64,000 nucleotides of DNA from an uncultured Flavobacteriaceae bacterium. Its GTDB lineage: Bacteria > Bacteroidota > Bacteroidia > Flavobacteriales > Flavobacteriaceae. Position 1 is the stretch's first letter; the number at the start of each line of letters is the position of its first letter. The position numbers and the translations under genes are program-made. A model generated the notes under the pieces. That model was given only the letters and a program-made list of their open reading frames with translations, did no database searches and was not told where the DNA came from. This document shows, piece by piece, positions 53,203 through 63,184 of this stretch. The stretch spans positions 55,675-119,674 of the forward strand of contig CANLQD010000010.1 in the NCBI GenBank assembly GCA_947493175.1, written 5' to 3'.

Positions 53203-54120
53203 TTACGGTGGCTCATAATTATTAAAGAAGTACCACATCAAAGATGAGGCGTTGAAATGGTCTGTTATTTCCAAATTTGGTAAGGCCTGTCCTCCAGGCC
53301 AGGTATGACCTCCATCTTAACTTACATAAAGTTCAATCAACACATCATTATTACAATTGGAATACCGATAAAAATCGTAGGTATTAGAATCACTAAATAT
53401 GGTCTGCTTAATTATATCACAATCATAATCATTTGCAATCAACTCCAGGGTTTCTTCTACTGACGGAAATTCGAAGTCAATATTTGATGAGGAAGAAAAT
53501 CCACCATCATATGGCGCATTTGAATCTTGGTAGGAGTGAAAATGTATAATAGGCACCTTTCTCACAGGGTTGAAAGGAAAATCCTGTAGTACCCCAGCAA
53601 CTGAAGAAACAGCTGCAAATTTGTCAGGATATCGATTAGCTAAGATATAAGCGAATTGTCCTCCATTGGAAAATCCAGTAGCATAGACTTTTTTACTATC
53701 GATTGATATCTCGAGCTTTAATTTTTCGAGTAATGCATTTATAAAACCTGCATCATCTGTTCCTAGAGTTGTAGCTGAAGGGCAGCAATCCCCAGCATTC
53801 CAGGTTCTAAAGCCAAATGTTTTTACGCCTTCTGGATAGACTACAATAAAGTTTTCCGAATCAGATAATTCGGATAGCTGGGATTGAAATTCAATCCCTT
53901 CATTACCCAACTGACCACCTCCGTGCATTGCGAAAATCAACGGATAGGAAATCATAGGGCTATAATTGGTAGGTAAATGAACGAAATAATTTCGTTCTAG
54001 TCCGCCACTAATAATTGAATCATAATATTCCAATTCAATATTTTGGTCAGCAGGATTATCATCCTTTTGATTGCAAGCAATGAAAAGGATAAGGAACAAT
54101 ATATGCTTGATTCTACTCAT
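53203..54120 (-). pseudogene. PHB-depolymerase/feruloyl-esterase-like lipoprotein with in-frame stop
   Basis: The open part (54,120 to 53,317) encodes a lipoprotein-like start (HILFLILFIACNQ), a LFAMHGGGQLGNEG oxyanion region, a DCCPSATTLGTDDAGF stretch and the nucleophile motif YATGFSNGGQFAYIL. It stops at TAA 53,317-53,319. In the same frame the next codons read DGGHTWPGGQALPNLE and go on to a TAA at 53,203, restoring the catalytic His motif GHTWPGG. So one codon (likely a sense codon changed to TAA) breaks an otherwise complete LpqC-type esterase. Confidence 0.85.
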
Positions 54121-54630
54121 TTCGTTTGGACGGCTTCAACATATTCCGTCTAGATTAAATATAGCATTCTTTTATAATCTTCACTAGAATAAAAGAAATG
54201 AAATATTCCTTAGACTATAGGCTTCTTTACTTGCGATTTTCTGTCCTTAGATACAATTTCTAAAAATAAGTAAGCATTAAAGGGTAAGGCTTGACTATGA
54301 CTATAATTTTACAGTTGAAAAAGAGCGGTTGGGGAAACCAAAAGGAAGCTAAAATCTCAGCTCAAAAAGAAACGGAATAAATGAGAAGAGGGATGCGCGC
54401 AAAGGTTTTATGCCGTAGTCTTTTGATGGGAGTACTTTACGGGTTTACCTTGCGGCAATATTGTATGATAATAACCATATCTTTACTACCAGTATTTGAA
54501 TCTCCCTGAAATTTGGTTACGATTGGTTTAATTTTATCAACAAATAGAATTTTTGTCTCCCATTTACACCTCAAACCTCTTTATAACCCATAAATAAACG
54601 AAAGTTAGATATTGTATCGGTAAGTAACCG
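54121..54630. other. 510-base intergenic region
   Basis: No convincing gene. A TTCTTTTAT/ATAAAAGAA inverted repeat lies near 54,170-54,200. Short frames around 54,300-54,480 loosely recall a HipB end and HipA start, but without enough motifs to call. The right end is the region after the msrA stop. Confidence 0.45.
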
Positions 54631-55122
54631 CTAAGAGAATGGTTCCGAAAAGCGCTCAAAATGGCAGGTATAGCCATTAGGGTTTCGCACCAAATAATCT
54701 TGGTGTTCCGGTTCTGCGGGCCAAAAAGTAGTATAGGGTTCCAATGTGGTAACTACCTTACCTTCCCACTTATTGGAATCCTCGACAATCTGTATCATCT
54801 CTTGGGAAAGGGTCTTTTCCTCCTCACTTTGAAAAAAAATGGCGGAGCGATAACTGGAACCGATATCGTTTCCCTGCTGATCGATGGTAGTAGGGTTGTG
54901 AATGCGGAAGAAATAATCCAACAGTTCCTTAAAGGAAGTGATGTCCGCATCATAGGTCAGTTCGATGCCCTCTGCATGACCAGGATGGTTTCTATAGGTA
55001 GGATGTTCGTTTTCTCCTCCAATATAGCCGACCTCCGTATTTACGATTCCGGGACGGACACGGAATAAATCTTCCATTCCCCAAAAACATCCACCTGCGA
55101 TATATGCCTTTTTTATACTCAT
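54631..55122 (-). CDS. msrA: peptide methionine sulfoxide reductase A
   Basis: The 163-residue protein has the active-site GCFWGMED (Cys at residue 12), VGYIGGENEHPTYRNHPGHA and the complete MsrA fold with NPTTIDQQGNDIGSSYRSAI. Length is typical. It reduces methionine-S-sulfoxide in proteins. It overlaps no gene but lies eight bases after the small conserved gene at 55,130, suggesting one transcript. Confidence 0.95.
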   Translation of the reverse strand: MSIKKAYIAGGCFWGMEDLFRVRPGIVNTEVGYIGGENEHPTYRNHPGHAEGIELTYDADITSFKELLDYFFRIHNPTTIDQQGNDIGSSYRSAIFFQSEEEKTLSQEMIQIVEDSNKWEGKVVTTLEPYTTFWPAEPEHQDYLVRNPNGYTCHFERFSEPFS

Positions 55123-55129
55123 TTGTATA

Positions 55130-55390
55130 TTATTCTATATTAAGTTTTACATTTTCTAAAAAAGCGATGACCTTCTCCCTGCTCATCTCACAAGGTTTTA
55201 AGAGTCCGTCCGAGGTGGTACAATAATAGTTGAGACTTATGAAATTAGTACCTCCCAATTCTTTTCCGTACACCTTGAACGATTTTCCGTTGTTAAAACT
55301 TTCTTTGGTAATCCCATACTTTTTACTTTGGTAAGTACCCTCAGAATACCCCTCTGGTAACTTCTTAATGACCTTTAGTACGCTTTTCAT
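55130..55390 (-). CDS. small conserved protein, unrecognised
   Basis: The 86-residue soluble protein begins MKSVLKVIKKLPEGYSEGTY and continues KYGITKESFNNGKSFKVYGK and ELGGTNFISLNYYCTTSDGL, ending in an amphipathic helix (EMSREKVIAFLENVKLNIE). It resembles small orphan proteins next to msrA in some flavobacteria (memory only). It is between selO and msrA on the same strand, so the three may be one unit. Confidence 0.6.
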   Translation of the reverse strand: MKSVLKVIKKLPEGYSEGTYQSKKYGITKESFNNGKSFKVYGKELGGTNFISLNYYCTTSDGLLKPCEMSREKVIAFLENVKLNIE

Positions 55391-55422
55391 TTCTTACAAT
55401 AGTCTACTTTTTCTATCATTCA

Positions 55423-56991
55423 TTACGAACTACAGGACAACATGGAGCAACCTACCTTATTTCGAGCCCATTCAGGGCGTTTGGCAAACCACTTTTCATG
55501 AGCAGGCTGCTCGCCATATGGGTTTTTCAACAAATTGAATAGCTCTTCCAACACTTTATAATCGCCTTGTTCCGCGGCATCAATTGCCAATTGGGCCATA
55601 TAATTACGTAAGACATATTTTGGGTTGATAGCGTTCATGGCCTGTAATCGTTCGTCAGAACCTATGGTTTCCTTTTGTAGTCGTTTCGCATAGCCCGAAA
55701 ACCAAGCCTCCCAATTTGTCTTAATCGTGCCTTGAACGGCATCGGGCGTGTAAAATGCTTCCTGTACCAAATTCAATCCGTCCGATACAGAATCATTGGG
55801 TCTGAATTTAGACAAATACCGAAAGAACAATGTCATATCGGTTTCGGTAGATTGAAGTGCTTTTTCAAGATCCGCTATCAAAATAGGGTCGTTCGCATCG
55901 CTTTCCGACAGGCCCAATTTAGATTTCATCATGTCTACATAGGCAATGCTTACTTCCTCTTGATATTCTTCCAAAATTTCCTGTAAATGAACTGCCTCCT
56001 CGATGAGGGGATACAGGGCATTGGCCAGTTGTAATAAATTCCAAAGGACCATCTGCGGTTGCGCCCCATAGCGATAGCGCCTATTTGCACTATCGGTCGT
56101 ATTGGGTGTCCATTCATGGTCGTACCCTTCGAGCCAACCGTAAGGCCCGTAATCGATTGTAAGTCCTAAAACTGACATATTATCGGTATTCATTACCCCA
56201 TGCACAAAGCCTACCCGCTGCCAGTGCATGACCATATGCATGCTTTGAACCGCAACTTCCTTGAAAAACTTTAGATAGGTCCCTTTCGAAGGGGTGCCCA
56301 GATGCGGATAATGATGATTTATGGTATAATCGACCAGTGCTTTTAAGGTGGCAACATCTTTCTGAGCAGCCAAAATCTCGAAGTTTCCGAATCGAACAAA
56401 GGAAGGGGCCACCCGACAAACTATCGCTCCCTTTTCATAAGCAGGGTTGCCATTGTAAAGAATATCCCGCAGCACCCGATCACCAGTCAAAACCAATGAT
56501 AGCGCCCTGGTTGTAGGAACCCCCAAATGAAACATTGCTTCACTACACAGATACTCTCGTATTGAGGATCGTAAGACAGCAAGACCATCGGCACTTCTTG
56601 AATAAGGTGTTTCCCCGGCCCCTTTAAGTTGCAAAGCCCATTTAGTGCCGTTATACTCCACCTCCGCTAAATTAATGGCTCGGCCATCTCCCAACTGTCC
56701 GGCCCAGTGTCCAAATTGGTGCCCGCCGTAGCACATGGCATACGGGTTCGAGTTAGGAAGGACTTTCGCACCGGAAAATACCTCTAAAAATTCCTTGGAG
56801 TCAGCGAACCCTTTTAACCCTACTGCTTCTAACATTTCTGGTGAAGCATGGATCAAGGAAGGGTTTGAGGGCCGCTTCGGCCTAACAAAAGAAAAACAAG
56901 CATTGTGTACCTGCCGCCTTGAATTTTCATAGATCGGATCGGCAGGCAATTCTTTCGTAAAGGAGTCCTGAATGTTTAGTGGTAACGTCAA
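55423..56991 (-). CDS. selO: protein adenylyltransferase SelO (YdiU)
   Basis: The 522-residue protein belongs to the SelO/UPF0061 pseudokinase family: QFGHWAGQLGDGRAINLAEV, KGAGETPYSRSADGLAVLRS, GVMNTDNMSVLGLTIDYGPY and the end CSMLSCSS. These enzymes transfer AMP to protein hydroxyl groups and contain a flipped ATP site. Here the C-terminal position that carries selenocysteine in animals is Cys or Ser, the usual bacterial state. The length is complete. Confidence 0.95.
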   Translation of the reverse strand: MTLPLNIQDSFTKELPADPIYENSRRQVHNACFSFVRPKRPSNPSLIHASPEMLEAVGLKGFADSKEFLEVFSGAKVLPNSNPYAMCYGGHQFGHWAGQLGDGRAINLAEVEYNGTKWALQLKGAGETPYSRSADGLAVLRSSIREYLCSEAMFHLGVPTTRALSLVLTGDRVLRDILYNGNPAYEKGAIVCRVAPSFVRFGNFEILAAQKDVATLKALVDYTINHHYPHLGTPSKGTYLKFFKEVAVQSMHMVMHWQRVGFVHGVMNTDNMSVLGLTIDYGPYGWLEGYDHEWTPNTTDSANRRYRYGAQPQMVLWNLLQLANALYPLIEEAVHLQEILEEYQEEVSIAYVDMMKSKLGLSESDANDPILIADLEKALQSTETDMTLFFRYLSKFRPNDSVSDGLNLVQEAFYTPDAVQGTIKTNWEAWFSGYAKRLQKETIGSDERLQAMNAINPKYVLRNYMAQLAIDAAEQGDYKVLEELFNLLKNPYGEQPAHEKWFAKRPEWARNKVGCSMLSCSS

Positions 56992-57087
56992 AAGAACTAT
57001 TTAAGACAACAAAGATACTCAAGAGAAGTCGTTAAGAGGTTGTCAAAATACCGTTAAAAAAGCAGATTGCAATAAAATCTTGAACCG

Positions 57088-57181
57088 ACACGAGGAAACT
57101 AGCTCGAGGTCTTCATCCGCCATAATGGCTACATAAAAGCAGACAGGCGTCGGAGCATCTAAATCCCGATTATCGAGTCAA
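57088..57181 (+). repeat. dispersed structured repeat, copy 4 (type II)
   Basis: Blocks: ACACGAGGAAACTAGCTCGAGG, CTTCATCCGCCATAATGGC, ACAGGCGTCGGAGCATC and AAATCCCGATTATCGAGTC. The middle hairpin GCCAT-A-ATGGC is identical to copy 2. It ends about 87 bases before the CpsB start. Confidence 0.8.
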
Positions 57182-57267
57182 AAAACAGCTGAATATATCG
57201 AAAGGACCAAATAAATGAAAGTCACTACTGAGAATAATACTATTTTTGCCGCGTTTACACATTGACC

Positions 57268-58008
57268 ATGTTTCAGATTTTTAGCAAAAAACGATTCTTG
57301 ACAGATCTACTTGAAGGCTTTGTAGATATGCACAATCATATTCTCCCCGGAATCGATGATGGTGCAAAAAACGTAGCAGAATCAATTTCTATTATCAAGG
57401 GATTCCAAGAGATCGGGGTGCAGCGTTTTATCGCTACACCACATATTATGCACAACTATTACCCAAACGATTCCGAGACGATTACCAGTTCATTGGTCGA
57501 TTTAAAAAATGAACTTCTACGGCAAGATATGACGAACATCGCCATCACTGCAGCGGCCGAACATATGATCGATTCCAATTTTGAGCTCATTTTGGAGCAG
57601 GATGCGACCATGCCCATCAAAAAGAATTACCTGTTGATCGAAATGTCGTATCTACAACCCTCGATAAATTTTGATACGGCCATTCAGAAAATTGCTACGA
57701 AACGGTTTTTTCCTATTCTGGCCCACCCGGAACGCTATGTATATTTAAAGGCCGGTTCTTCCAAATACAAAAAATATAAAAAACAGGGAATCTTATTTCA
57801 ACTGAATCTTTTATCCTTAGGAGAGTTCTATGGAAAAGACGTACAGAAAAAGGCACTCAAATTAATTGATGAAGGATTGATTGATTTCTTGGCGTCGGAT
57901 ATACACACGATGACACAGCTTCAAAATTTAAGGGAAATAAAAATCAGTAACAAACTTGCCGAATCTTTACTTCCCTTAATTGAAAAAACGATATATAACT
58001 TTTATTAG
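57268..58008 (+). CDS. CpsB/CapC-family tyrosine phosphatase
   Basis: From ATG 57,268 (MFQIFSKKRFLTDLLEGFVD) the protein has 246 residues in a PHP-type fold with metal ligands in DMHNHILPGIDDGA and in FPILAHPERYVYL plus FLASDIHTM. This is the manganese-dependent tyrosine phosphatase that removes phosphate from Wzc-type kinases. It converges on wzc with one base between stop codons. Length and motifs are complete. A TTG at 57,262 could also start it. Confidence 0.92.
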   Translation: MFQIFSKKRFLTDLLEGFVDMHNHILPGIDDGAKNVAESISIIKGFQEIGVQRFIATPHIMHNYYPNDSETITSSLVDLKNELLRQDMTNIAITAAAEHMIDSNFELILEQDATMPIKKNYLLIEMSYLQPSINFDTAIQKIATKRFFPILAHPERYVYLKAGSSKYKKYKKQGILFQLNLLSLGEFYGKDVQKKALKLIDEGLIDFLASDIHTMTQLQNLREIKISNKLAESLLPLIEKTIYNFY

Positions 58009-58009
58009 C

Positions 58010-60382
58010 TTAGAATTTCCACCATTTTTTAGTGGTTTTTCCGTAGCCATAGCCGTATTTGCCTCCGTATCCCAGATTTGCTTCTTTTACGTCATTGACC
58101 ACAAATGAAAGTCCTTTTAGCTTACCTTCATTCTTAAGCTTTAAAGGAAATTCTAGTACTCTTGTTTCGGTAACGCCTGCTCGTGTCACATAAATAATGT
58201 GATCGGCATACTCGCTAATAAGCAAGGTATCACTAACGACCATCAAAGGTGCAGTATCGACCACTACGTAGTCATAGCGTTCCGACATTTCCTGTATCAA
58301 CTCCTTCATTCTTGCGCTCATCAACAATTCTGCCGGGTTGGGTGGAATCTTTCCCGAATAAATAACATCGATGGTGTTGGTATGTGCCAACATGGGGTTA
58401 ATGATATCCTTTGACGTCAAAGAGTCGTCGTATAAAAATTCGGTAAGCCCGGCATCTTTATTACGACTAGGTTTGCCCAACTTATCTACGTCTTTACTAC
58501 TGAAAAAGGTATACAGCTTCGGATTACGTATATCAGCACCTATTAGCAAAACCTTTTTGTCGGTATTTGCGAAAATCATGGAAAGGTTGGATGATAAAAA
58601 TGTCTTTCCTTCTCCCGGCACACTTGACGTTACGAATATGATATTGTTCTTTGCCGCCGATTTTTTCGATTTGATGAGATAATCCAGGTTTGTTCTAAGT
58701 ATCCGTAAGGACTCTCCTAGGACCGAACGATCATCTTTTCGCACTAAGGTCTCATCTTTTTTGCCCAACTTGGGCAACTCGGCCAGTACCGGTACATCTT
58801 TTATAAGTTTCTCCAAGCTATTCTTATTGTGGATTTTATTGTCCAATAAGTCATTACCATAGATGATACCAAGTGGCAAAAGAAACCCTAAAATCATGGA
58901 CGCCAGATAAATCATTGTCTTTTTGGGTTTAACCGGATGTTTACCCTGTATATAACCCTCATCGATTACCTTGGATTTCGGTGAACTAGAGGCAAAGGTA
59001 ATTTGTGCCTCCTCCCTTTTTTGTAAAAGATATAAATACAGGGATTCCGTAGTCTGTTGCTGTCGGGTAATTTCCCTTAGCTCTGCTTGGTTCTTAGGGG
59101 CCGACGAAATAGTACCGTAAATGGTCCCTACCTGATTTTGAAGTGCACTAACACTCATGCCCGTGCTCTGTTCTATCTGTGCAAGGCTAGAAGTAATCGC
59201 TCCTTTTAGTTCTGCCAACTCAGAGTCTATATTTCTTACAATTGGACTTTTCTCGGTAGAACTCTCCAACAAACGTTTTCTTTGTAATATCAATTCATTG
59301 TACTTGGCGGTCGTCTGCGCGACATTTGGATCACCCACGGGAACCGCAGGGATGACATCAAAACCACTATTCTGAACATATTGCTTATAACCGTTTACCG
59401 TTGTTAACTGATTCTTGGCTTCCTCCAAAGCCTGTCTGCTCTGTGCGCTCATCTGAACGGCCGCACCAACCTCCAGGCCACTACCTGTCATGCGCTTATC
59501 GGTCATCAATTGCTGGGCATCCTCATCAACAGAGGTAAGAGTCGTTGCAATAAGGTCTATTCTATTGTTTATAAACTGTGAAGTTTTGTCCGCAACTGCT
59601 TTTTTATCTTCTATGGCATTTTTATTATAAGTAAAAATCAGCGTGTTTATAATGTCAACGGCTTTATCCTCTATAGCATCATTCAAAGTAATATTCAGGA
59701 TGTTAGAGTATTCTTCGGCAAGGGTTACATTCAATTTGGACTGATAGTCCTCCGCAATATCAAAAATCGGCCTTACAGAAACCTTGACCTTCTCCCCTTT
59801 ATACGATTTAAAAAAAGGAAAATTTGGTATGATGACAATATCCCCTATTTCCGTAGGTATTTTTTTTCCGTACGAGTATACTTTTAGAGGACTGTCCCTT
59901 TCTTCGCTATATCCAAAAGTAGTCTCTGAGTTGATTTCTATAAAAAAATCGAAATCCGACCTATGGATTATGGTGTCATTTGCGATGAAGTTGATGATAA
60001 AAGGGCGTTCTTTATAAATTTCCGAGTCTTTTACATTCCCCAAAGCGGTTACTCTTATATTAAGATTAAGGTCTTTGACAACTTCTATAAAATTGGATCT
60101 TGAATTCAAAATCTCGATCTCATCCTCCACGTTACTCTTACCACCACCTAAAAAATCGAGGTCTTTAAAGACCGATAATTCCGAGGATGAACCTTTTTCG
60201 TCCAAAATCTGAATTTTCGCTTTTGCTGCGTATTCGGGGGTCGCATATCTTATATAAACATAAGCCAATAAAAGCGCTCCGATTACCGAGATAATAAACC
60301 ATTTCCAATGCTTTGTATAAGTCGAAACGATTTCCTTTAAATCGACTCCACTATTGGAAAAAATATCCGAATTCGTATTCAT
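58010..60382 (-). CDS. wzc: Wzc-type polysaccharide co-polymerase/tyrosine autokinase
   Basis: The 790-residue protein has two membrane helices (about 33-50 and 503-523) around a large periplasmic Wzz/coiled-coil region. Then comes a BY-kinase domain: Walker A SVPGEGKTFLSSNL, Walker A' LLIGADIRNPKLY and Walker B YVVVDTAPLMVVSD. The C-terminus has a tyrosine cluster (YGGKYGYGYG) that would be autophosphorylated. It controls chain length and export of exopolysaccharide with Wza. It forms a unit with the upstream wza-like gene (44-base gap). Confidence 0.95.
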   Translation of the reverse strand: MNTNSDIFSNSGVDLKEIVSTYTKHWKWFIISVIGALLLAYVYIRYATPEYAAKAKIQILDEKGSSSELSVFKDLDFLGGGKSNVEDEIEILNSRSNFIEVVKDLNLNIRVTALGNVKDSEIYKERPFIINFIANDTIIHRSDFDFFIEINSETTFGYSEERDSPLKVYSYGKKIPTEIGDIVIIPNFPFFKSYKGEKVKVSVRPIFDIAEDYQSKLNVTLAEEYSNILNITLNDAIEDKAVDIINTLIFTYNKNAIEDKKAVADKTSQFINNRIDLIATTLTSVDEDAQQLMTDKRMTGSGLEVGAAVQMSAQSRQALEEAKNQLTTVNGYKQYVQNSGFDVIPAVPVGDPNVAQTTAKYNELILQRKRLLESSTEKSPIVRNIDSELAELKGAITSSLAQIEQSTGMSVSALQNQVGTIYGTISSAPKNQAELREITRQQQTTESLYLYLLQKREEAQITFASSSPKSKVIDEGYIQGKHPVKPKKTMIYLASMILGFLLPLGIIYGNDLLDNKIHNKNSLEKLIKDVPVLAELPKLGKKDETLVRKDDRSVLGESLRILRTNLDYLIKSKKSAAKNNIIFVTSSVPGEGKTFLSSNLSMIFANTDKKVLLIGADIRNPKLYTFFSSKDVDKLGKPSRNKDAGLTEFLYDDSLTSKDIINPMLAHTNTIDVIYSGKIPPNPAELLMSARMKELIQEMSERYDYVVVDTAPLMVVSDTLLISEYADHIIYVTRAGVTETRVLEFPLKLKNEGKLKGLSFVVNDVKEANLGYGGKYGYGYGKTTKKWWKF

Positions 60383-60426
60383 CCTGTAATTTTAAAATGC
60401 TTGTAATCGGCCAAGAAATACGTATG

Positions 60427-61206
60427 TTAATTTCTAGTTAATATCAAAGTTGTCGAGGTAATTAAAACGGAAGCGATTGATACCCAAATGGTTGCGCGAT
60501 TATCAAGGGCCGATGAAGTAACGGCAGATTTATTGGGTTCCACATAGACCACATCATTCTGGGTTAAATAATAAACTGGGGAATTCAGTGCTTCCTTTCT
60601 GGTAAGGTTCACCCTATTGTACACCTTGGTACCATTAAAATCCCGAATGACCATCACATTGTCCCGTCGTCCTTTAATCGTTAAATCGTTTGCTAGACCA
60701 ATCGCCTCTAAAACAGTAATCTGCTCGCCCACTACTTCATAGGTACCCGGGCGGTTTACCTCCCCTAACACGGTAATTGTAAAGTTCTTTAGTCTGATAT
60801 TGATAATGGGGTTTTTGAGATATTCCGAAAGCTTTTCCTTTAACAAAACCTTTGTCTCTTCCGGGGATAAACCGGCGATTTTAACCGCCCCTACGACCGG
60901 AAAATCAATTTCACCATTCTTATCGATGATATAATCCACTTGTTCAGGTCGTATTCCACCTTCTTCTGCCCCTTTAAACAGATTAAAAGGCAAACTCGCC
61001 TGCGGGTCTAATGTAGAAACATGTATACTCAACACATCATCTATTTTAAACTTATTGGTGTGTGTATTACTACTACGAATGGTTTCATAGTCGCTGGCAT
61101 TCTGAAAATAGACAATGTCTTTTTTAGAAGCGCAGGAAGAAAGAACTAGAATGGCTATTAAGGATAGTAAAGAAGTTAGGCCTACTGCCCGTCTTTTTAG
61201 AGTCAT
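60427..61206 (-). CDS. wza: Wza-type polysaccharide export lipoprotein
   Basis: The 259-residue protein has a signal with lipobox (LSLIAILVLSSCASKKD, Cys near residue 26), a poly_export domain (VLSIHVSTLDPQASLPFNLF), SLBB repeats (FTITVLGEVNRPGTYEVVGE, ITVLEAIGLANDLTIKGRRD) and a C-terminal membrane helix that can cross the outer membrane. It is the outer-membrane pore partner of Wzc. Gene order CapD-like, wza, wzc on one strand is the classic capsule arrangement. Confidence 0.93.
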   Translation of the reverse strand: MTLKRRAVGLTSLLSLIAILVLSSCASKKDIVYFQNASDYETIRSSNTHTNKFKIDDVLSIHVSTLDPQASLPFNLFKGAEEGGIRPEQVDYIIDKNGEIDFPVVGAVKIAGLSPEETKVLLKEKLSEYLKNPIINIRLKNFTITVLGEVNRPGTYEVVGEQITVLEAIGLANDLTIKGRRDNVMVIRDFNGTKVYNRVNLTRKEALNSPVYYLTQNDVVYVEPNKSAVTSSALDNRATIWVSIASVLITSTTLILTRN

Positions 61207-61249
61207 TTTTTAGGAATTAAGGGATTTTCGATGCAAGATTAATGAAAAT

Positions 61250-63184
61250 TTATGATTGAACCACCTTTAATGTTGGTTTATCGCTACTTGCATTCTCTTT
61301 ATCATCAAGCTCACAGAATTGTGAATTTCTGGAAACATATTCAGGAACGATCGTCTTCATAAGCTTTACCGTATCACCACTGAAAAACATATTGGTAACA
61401 CATAGCTCGTCTATTTTAGAGCGAATCGCAGCATAATTCAAGTCTCTAACTTTACTTATTTTTATCTTTTTATGATAAGTAGGCAGCGTATTTTCTCCAT
61501 TTGCCAACAGCTCTTCATATAATTTTTCTCCTGGGCGGAGACCCGTGATCTTAATATCAATGTCTTCGGGATATTTGAGTCCGGATAGTTTGATCATGTT
61601 TTGAGCCAAATCAAATATTTTAACAGACTCTCCCATGTCGAAAATAAAAATTTCTCCTCCGTCTCCCATGGCACCGGCTTCTAAAACCAACTGGGACGCC
61701 TCCGGTATAGTCATGAAATAGCGCGTAACATCTTTGTGTGTTAGCGTAAGAGGGCCGCCTTTTTCGATTTGTTTTCGAAACAATGGTATTACAGAACCAT
61801 TGGAGCCTAGTACATTTCCAAAACGGGTAGTGATAAATTTGGTTTTTTTCTCTTGCTGAATACAGCTGATATACATTTCAGCAATTCGTTTGGTGGCTCC
61901 CATTACATTGGTAGGGTTGACAGCTTTGTCGGTAGAAACAAAAACAAACTTGTCGACCTTATGATTAACTGAAAGATCGGCCACGGTCTTAGTGCCTGCA
62001 ATATTTATTTTTATCGCTTCGTAAGCATTGTATTCCATTAAAGGAACATGCTTATAAGCGGCAGCGTGAAATACCATATCAGGTTTATGCTCCTGAAAAA
62101 GGGCATTAAGCCTATTTTTATCCCGAATGTCCCCTACAATTGGAATAAAATTGTGATATCCGTTTAACTTTAACTCTTGCTGTAAATCATAAAGAGCCGA
62201 TTCAGCTTGATCGATCATAATGAGCGACTTGTAGTTGTAGCTGCATATTTGTCGTACAATTTCGCTACCGATAGAGCCAGCTGCCCCAGTCACAAGAACA
62301 ACCTTATTGGCCAACTCCATCTCTATTTTTTCGTTCTTGATATTGATGGGGGCACGATCGAGCAAATCTTCTATTTGCACTTGCTTGATCTGGGACGCTT
62401 TCAACTCACCATTGATCCAATCTTCGACCGGTGGCACAATCTTCACCTGAACCGGATACTCTACTAAACCTTCTACTAGATTCCTTAAATTTTTAGGGTC
62501 GATGTTTTGTATCGAAAATATGACTTCGGAGATATTTTGCTTTCTTATAAAATCCTCAGTTAAAGCTGTTTTATGAAAGACTTTTACACCATTAATCTGT
62601 TTTCCGGCTTTTTGATTGTCATTATCGATGTAACCGACGACCCTAGACCTACTTTTTGTGTGATTGGTGAGGGCATTATGGGTTAGAATTCCAGATTCTC
62701 CCGCACCATAGATCAAAACATTTTTATTGACCTTCGTGTCCCTAATCATGTAGTTGTTGTACATGGATTTAAAGATATATCTCGAAGCAGTCAATGCAAT
62801 GAAGCCCAAAAGGCTATGAATAACGATGATTCCCAAGGGAATGGTGAAATTCTCGATGAAGACAAATTCCTTGTTGATCAAAACCATGGTAATCATGATA
62901 ATGCTCGATAAACAAATCGCATTAAAAAGATTATACACATCACGGACCCCAGTATGCCTAACCACACCTTTGTAGGAACCGACTACCAAAAAGGAAATTA
63001 TGGAAATAACCGCCACAAGAGGCAGTTGTATCAACAACCAATTAATCTCAAAGTCAAAACTCAGATTAAACCGGATACAATAAGAAAGAAAGAAAGAAAC
63101 ACTTATGGAAACAGTATCGATAGCAAGTACCAACCATTTCGAAGCAAACCTATTGACATTTTGTGTAAGGTAATTTTGTATCAT
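61250..63184 (-). CDS. CapD/WbpM-like UDP-sugar 4,6-dehydratase, membrane type
   Basis: The 644-residue protein has four N-terminal membrane helices (1-130), a nucleotide-binding domain with VLIYGAGESGILTHNALTNH (about 155-180) and a C-terminal SDR domain with VLVTGAAGSIGSEIVRQI (about 293-310), FHAAAYKHVPLMEYN and VFVSTDKAVNPTNVMGATKR. In CapD/PglF/WbpM proteins this makes a keto-deoxy UDP-sugar for polysaccharide. It is the first gene of the minus-strand unit ending with wzc. Confidence 0.94.
   Translation of the reverse strand: MIQNYLTQNVNRFASKWLVLAIDTVSISVSFFLSYCIRFNLSFDFEINWLLIQLPLVAVISIISFLVVGSYKGVVRHTGVRDVYNLFNAICLSSIIMITMVLINKEFVFIENFTIPLGIIVIHSLLGFIALTASRYIFKSMYNNYMIRDTKVNKNVLIYGAGESGILTHNALTNHTKSRSRVVGYIDNDNQKAGKQINGVKVFHKTALTEDFIRKQNISEVIFSIQNIDPKNLRNLVEGLVEYPVQVKIVPPVEDWINGELKASQIKQVQIEDLLDRAPINIKNEKIEMELANKVVLVTGAAGSIGSEIVRQICSYNYKSLIMIDQAESALYDLQQELKLNGYHNFIPIVGDIRDKNRLNALFQEHKPDMVFHAAAYKHVPLMEYNAYEAIKINIAGTKTVADLSVNHKVDKFVFVSTDKAVNPTNVMGATKRIAEMYISCIQQEKKTKFITTRFGNVLGSNGSVIPLFRKQIEKGGPLTLTHKDVTRYFMTIPEASQLVLEAGAMGDGGEIFIFDMGESVKIFDLAQNMIKLSGLKYPEDIDIKITGLRPGEKLYEELLANGENTLPTYHKKIKISKVRDLNYAAIRSKIDELCVTNMFFSGDTVKLMKTIVPEYVSRNSQFCELDDKENASSDKPTLKVVQS

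Noticed and set aside
54300..54480. Possible HipB end and HipA start
   Set aside because: Only weak likeness (KRKLKSQLKKKRNK followed by MRRGMRAKVL), with stops and no catalytic motif; not enough to call a toxin-antitoxin remnant.
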